Origin: an uncultured Actinomycetes bacterium
GTDB taxonomy: Bacteria > Actinomycetota > Actinomycetes > Nanopelagicales > Nanopelagicaceae
DNA length: 8,294 nt
Direction: 5' to 3'
NCBI GenBank assembly: GCA_903922325.1
Contig: CAIXTG010000163.1
Location: 1-8,294 of the forward strand
This document shows positions 5,540-8,294 of this stretch, one piece after another (position 1 is the first letter of the stretch; each line of letters starts with the position of its first letter). A program made the translations under genes and the position numbers. The notes under the pieces were generated by a model. That model did no database searches. It saw only the letters and a list, made by a program, of their open reading frames with translations, and had not been told where the DNA came from.

Positions 5540-7045
5540 ATGTCTTCACCTGCACACTTTCCAGAGTTAAAGGCGATCTCAGCAGATCTCAAGTCCGCCC
5601 TCTCCAGTGAAATTATCGCCCTTGGCTTTGTTGCAGTCGAAAACTCAGACCCAAAGGCTGAAAAAGAGTTCAAGTTAGTTGGCTCGACACTTTTACTTAA
5701 GAGCATTGCCGACACATTTGAAATCGATCTTATTGATGAACTTAAATTTTTTACCCCATCTGGAAAAGCTGGCGAATCTTTCGAACTTCCTATTAGTGCG
5801 CAAGATGCAAAGACTGAACGGCTATTGCTAGTTGGTCTAGGTGATCAATCAATAGCTGCTTTACGTGCAGCAGGCGCAACAGTTGGCCGCAAAGTAAAAG
5901 GCAAAGCACAAAGCATTTCAACGTTCTGCGCAACAACTGATTCACATGTAACAGCACATGCCATCTCGGCAACCATGGGTGCATACATCTGGAATTTAAA
6001 AAGTGGAGCTAAACCACTCAAGCCAACTATTTATCTTTCTATATCAACGTTGGCGCTAAAGCGCGCTCTTGCTATTTCAGCTGCCGTATGGCGCACTCGA
6101 GATCTAGTGCACACACCAGCAAATATAAAGACGCCAGCCTGGATGGCTGCAAATGCAAAGACTGTGGCTAAAGAGCGAAATATTTCCATTAAAGTTTTAG
6201 CTGGAAAAGAACTTGCGCCATTTGGTGGCCTAAGCGCAGTTGGTAATTCTTCGCGCAAATCACCGCCTCGCTTCATTGAGTTAACTTACGCCCCAAAAGG
6301 TTCTAGCAATTGGCCACATGTTGTATTAGTTGGCAAAGGAATCACTTTCGATACTGGCGGATATTCCATGAAGCGCCCATACGACACGATGATGACGATG
6401 AAGAGCGACATGGCTGGTGCTGCAGCTATCTTGTCTGTTGTCGGCGCACTTCCTGAATTAGCGCCGCGTGTTCGTGTTACAGCCCTGTTGATGTGTGCTG
6501 AAAATGCGGTATCTGGCACTGCTCAACGTCCGAGTGATGTCATTACTCACTTTGGCGGCACCACCACCGAAGTTTTAAATACCGATGCCGAAGGCCGTTT
6601 AGTACTTGCCGACGGCTTGGCTTATGCAAATTTAAAATTAAAACCAGATTACTTAATTGATATTGCAACACTCACCGGCTCAGCAACCTTAGGTCTCGGC
6701 CGGCAGTATGCAGCAATGTATTCTCGCGATGACAAATTGGCAGCCAAATTGCATGAGCTGGGGGACAAATCTGGCGATCGAGTTTGGCGCATGCCACTTG
6801 TCAATGACTACATTGATTCACTTGAAAGCGATATCGCCGATATCAATAACACCGCTGCAAAAGGTAAATACAACGCTGGGTCAGTAACCGCGGCTCTTTT
6901 CCTAGAAAAGTTTGTCGGCGATCGCAAATGGGTGCACTTAGATATTGCCGGAACCGCACGTAGCGAAGTTGACGCAGGCGAAAATCCCAAAGGTGGTACT
7001 GGCTTTGGAGTCCGCTTACTAACAACTTGGATTTCATTTCTATGA
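5540..7045 (+). CDS. pepA: Leucyl aminopeptidase (M17 family)
   Basis: A 501-residue cytosolic metallo-aminopeptidase that removes N-terminal residues from peptides and takes part in protein turnover. The N-terminal domain (about 1-170) is variable, as usual. The C-terminal catalytic domain carries all M17 signatures: VGKGITFDTGG (264-274), MKSDMAGAAA (287-296), and NTDAEGRLVLADGL (347-360). By alignment to the E. coli enzyme, the two-metal ligands are K266, D271, D290, D349 and E351, and the catalytic lysine and arginine are K278 and R353. One extra residue lies between K278 and D290 compared with E. coli. The hexamer-core region LTGSATLGLG (378-387) and the C-terminal HLDIAGTA (466-473) are also typical. 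Length matches the family (about 500), so it is complete. The next gene overlaps its stop by 4 bases. Confidence 0.96.
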   Translation: MSSPAHFPELKAISADLKSALSSEIIALGFVAVENSDPKAEKEFKLVGSTLLLKSIADTFEIDLIDELKFFTPSGKAGESFELPISAQDAKTERLLLVGLGDQSIAALRAAGATVGRKVKGKAQSISTFCATTDSHVTAHAISATMGAYIWNLKSGAKPLKPTIYLSISTLALKRALAISAAVWRTRDLVHTPANIKTPAWMAANAKTVAKERNISIKVLAGKELAPFGGLSAVGNSSRKSPPRFIELTYAPKGSSNWPHVVLVGKGITFDTGGYSMKRPYDTMMTMKSDMAGAAAILSVVGALPELAPRVRVTALLMCAENAVSGTAQRPSDVITHFGGTTTEVLNTDAEGRLVLADGLAYANLKLKPDYLIDIATLTGSATLGLGRQYAAMYSRDDKLAAKLHELGDKSGDRVWRMPLVNDYIDSLESDIADINNTAAKGKYNAGSVTAALFLEKFVGDRKWVHLDIAGTARSEVDAGENPKGGTGFGVRLLTTWISFL

Positions 7046-7668
7046 TCTCAAATTTATTTGATTACTCTGAAAACTTTAATCCTGAAGATCTAGTACTTGA
7101 ACATGCGCGTGCTCGTGGAGTTGAAGTTGGCGCAAATGACATAAGTGTTGGCACCGGGGTATTTCTGCAACAATTAGCGCACCTACTTTCGGCGCAATCT
7201 GTTGTTGAAGTTGGTACCGGCTCAGGCGTCGGCAGTCTGTATTTGCTGCGCGGCATGATCGACAGCGGCACGCTGACTTCAATTGACGATGAAATAGAAC
7301 ATGCTCGTATTGCCAAGATGGCATTTTACGAAGAAGAAATCGAGCCTGCCCGCTTTCGATTGATCACTAATCCAGTAATGGATGTTCTAAGTAAGTTAAC
7401 TGATCGGGCATATGACTTAGTCATCTTGCGCCATGACCCAATTGATTTAACTTACACAATTGATGAAGCTCATCGAATTTTGCGTAGTGGGGGAGTCTTA
7501 GTTATTGACTCATTCTTCGGTGGTGGCAAAGTGCCAGATCCAGCGCAGCGCGACCCCAAGACAATTGCGCTTCGTGAGGCTGGGAAAAGAATTAAAACCA
7601 ACCGTGACCATTGGCAGAGTTCACTATTGCCAGTCGGAGATGGTTTGTTGATCGCTACTAAGTTATAG
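7042..7668 (+). CDS. Class I SAM-dependent O-methyltransferase-like protein (Rv1220c type)
   Basis: A 208-residue Rossmann-fold protein. VVEVGTGSGVGSLYLLRGM (54-72) is the SAM-binding glycine loop, and LTSIDDE (78-84) carries the acidic residue that holds the SAM ribose. YDLVILRHDPIDLTYTIDEAHRILRSGGVLVIDSFFGGGKVPDP (124-167) is the late Rossmann part of the catechol-type O-methyltransferases, and LLPVGDGLLIATK (195-207) is the usual end. In typical cation-dependent members the first block reads FIDADK and the second DN; here they are LRHDPI and DS, so metal ligands look changed. The start ATG overlaps the pepA stop as ATGA, suggesting coupled translation; an upstream TTG at 7027 is less likely. 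The substrate is unknown. The htrA-like gene follows after 12 bases. Confidence 0.85.
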   Translation: MISNLFDYSENFNPEDLVLEHARARGVEVGANDISVGTGVFLQQLAHLLSAQSVVEVGTGSGVGSLYLLRGMIDSGTLTSIDDEIEHARIAKMAFYEEEIEPARFRLITNPVMDVLSKLTDRAYDLVILRHDPIDLTYTIDEAHRILRSGGVLVIDSFFGGGKVPDPAQRDPKTIALREAGKRIKTNRDHWQSSLLPVGDGLLIATKL

Positions 7669-7672
7669 GAAG
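7667..7672 (+). promoter_or_regulatory. Ribosome binding site of the HtrA-type protease gene
   Basis: AGGAAG overlaps the stop codon of the methyltransferase and lies 8 bases before the ATG at 7681. The position suggests translation from the same transcript as the methyltransferase. Confidence 0.55.
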
Positions 7673-7680
7673 ATAGCCCT

Positions 7681-8294
7681 ATGTCTAAACCAGCGCGTAT
7701 CTTTCGCCGCAAGCCAAATCAATTAATCTTTCTGGAAGACCTTGAGCAAAATGCTGGCAAAAAACGCACACTGCCGACAGCTTCTATCGTGGTTCTTGCT
7801 TTGGTCGCGGGATTACTCGGCGGCATACTTGGTGGAGATGCAACTAAAGGTCTGATAACAAGCGGTGTTAACTTAGTTTCATCAACTTCAACTATCGAGC
7901 GCTCACCAGATTCAGTTGCCGGAATTGCAGCGCGAGTTCTTCCGTCAGTTGTGTCGATAGAAACCATGTCAAAAGATGGTGGCGGCTCTGGCTCTGGTTT
8001 TGTGATTGATCCAAATGGATATTTATTAACCAATAATCACGTGGTAGCTGATGCGATGACTATCAAAGTAATTCTAAATGATGGTCGCGAATATGTAGCC
8101 AAAATTCTTGGCCGCGATGAGTCATATGATCTAGCTGTTCTAAAGATCCAAGCAACTGGGCTAAAAGCTCTGCAATTTGGAAATAGCGACAAAGTTCAAG
8201 TTGGTGATTCGGTAATTGCTTTTGGTTCACCTCTTGGTCTTTCGGGCACGGTAACCCAAGGAATTATTAGTGCAAAAAATCGTCCAGTAACTGC
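7681..8294 (+). CDS. htrA: HtrA/DegP-type membrane-anchored serine protease, C-terminus cut by window edge
   Basis: The frame is open from the ATG at 7681 to the window end, giving 204 complete codons. Residues 1-32 are a basic and polar cytoplasmic tail. About 33-52 (SIVVLALVAGLLGGILGG) is one transmembrane anchor, so the protease domain lies outside the membrane, where HtrA enzymes degrade or refold damaged exported proteins. The trypsin-like domain begins near residue 78 (DSVAGIAARVLPSVVSIE). GSGSGFVIDPNGYLLTNNHVV (102-122) contains the catalytic H120. DESYDLAVLKI (146-156) contains D150. IAFGSPLGLSGTVTQGIISA (179-198) precedes the catalytic serine loop, which lies beyond the window, as would any PDZ domain. 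In mycobacteria htrA follows sigE and rseA; here it directly follows the methyltransferase. Confidence 0.94.
   Translation, partial: MSKPARIFRRKPNQLIFLEDLEQNAGKKRTLPTASIVVLALVAGLLGGILGGDATKGLITSGVNLVSSTSTIERSPDSVAGIAARVLPSVVSIETMSKDGGGSGSGFVIDPNGYLLTNNHVVADAMTIKVILNDGREYVAKILGRDESYDLAVLKIQATGLKALQFGNSDKVQVGDSVIAFGSPLGLSGTVTQGIISAKNRPVT

Noticed and set aside
1..8294. Search for mobile elements, CRISPR, toxin-antitoxin or phage-defence genes
   Set aside because: No direct-repeat arrays, transposase, integrase or nuclease motifs were seen; all coding space is filled by housekeeping and envelope families with uniform composition.

Overview
The window looks like a piece of the chromosome of a free-living, low-GC actinobacterium, such as the streamlined freshwater acI/Nanopelagicales type. 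The DapD has the actinobacterial (mycobacterial-type) sequence, and there is a DUF3117 protein, a family I know only from Actinobacteria. The base composition looks mid-40s % GC by eye (not counted), far below most actinobacteria. Genes are packed with almost no spacers, and several overlap. No mobile element, CRISPR array, tRNA, rRNA or phage gene was found, and no stretch of 300 bases lacks a gene.

Layout. Positions 1-774 (minus) hold the N-terminal 258 residues of a LytR-CpsA-Psr (LCP) envelope protein. Diverging from it is a family 2 glycosyltransferase (811-1815), followed 2 bases later by a secreted SpoIID-domain protein (1818-3095). Convergent with the latter, and overlapping its 3' end, is dapD (3075-4010, minus). 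Only 30 bases separate the dapD start from a divergent LOG-family phosphoribohydrolase (4041-4583), which is followed by an SRPBCC protein (4585-5040). Next come a 66-residue protein that is just a sigma-70 region 4 domain (5055-5255), the 59-residue DUF3117 protein (5339-5518), a leucyl aminopeptidase (5540-7045), an O-methyltransferase-like protein overlapping it by 4 bases (7042-7668), and the first 204 residues of an HtrA-type membrane-anchored serine protease (7681 to the window end).

How the genes fit together. The left part is about the cell wall: LCP proteins attach glycopolymers to peptidoglycan, the glycosyltransferase probably builds a surface polysaccharide, SpoIID-domain proteins act on peptidoglycan glycan strands, and DapD supplies diaminopimelate. 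The right part is housekeeping and protein quality control (aminopeptidase, HtrA) with small putative regulators. From memory, the order dapD - LOG - DUF3117 - O-methyltransferase - htrA matches the Rv1201c-Rv1223 stretch of Mycobacterium tuberculosis, but here sigE and rseA are missing between the methyltransferase and htrA.

The clearest non-coding signal concerns gene starts. Genes that begin transcription units mostly have a TAnnnT -10-like hexamer ending 6-9 bases before the ATG and no convincing ribosome binding site, which suggests leaderless mRNAs. Genes inside units mostly have AGGA/GGA-type binding sites. I see no strong evidence for an undescribed multi-gene system. The best leads are the lone region-4 protein beside DUF3117, the altered metal-site residues of the methyltransferase, and the compact divergent leaderless promoters.
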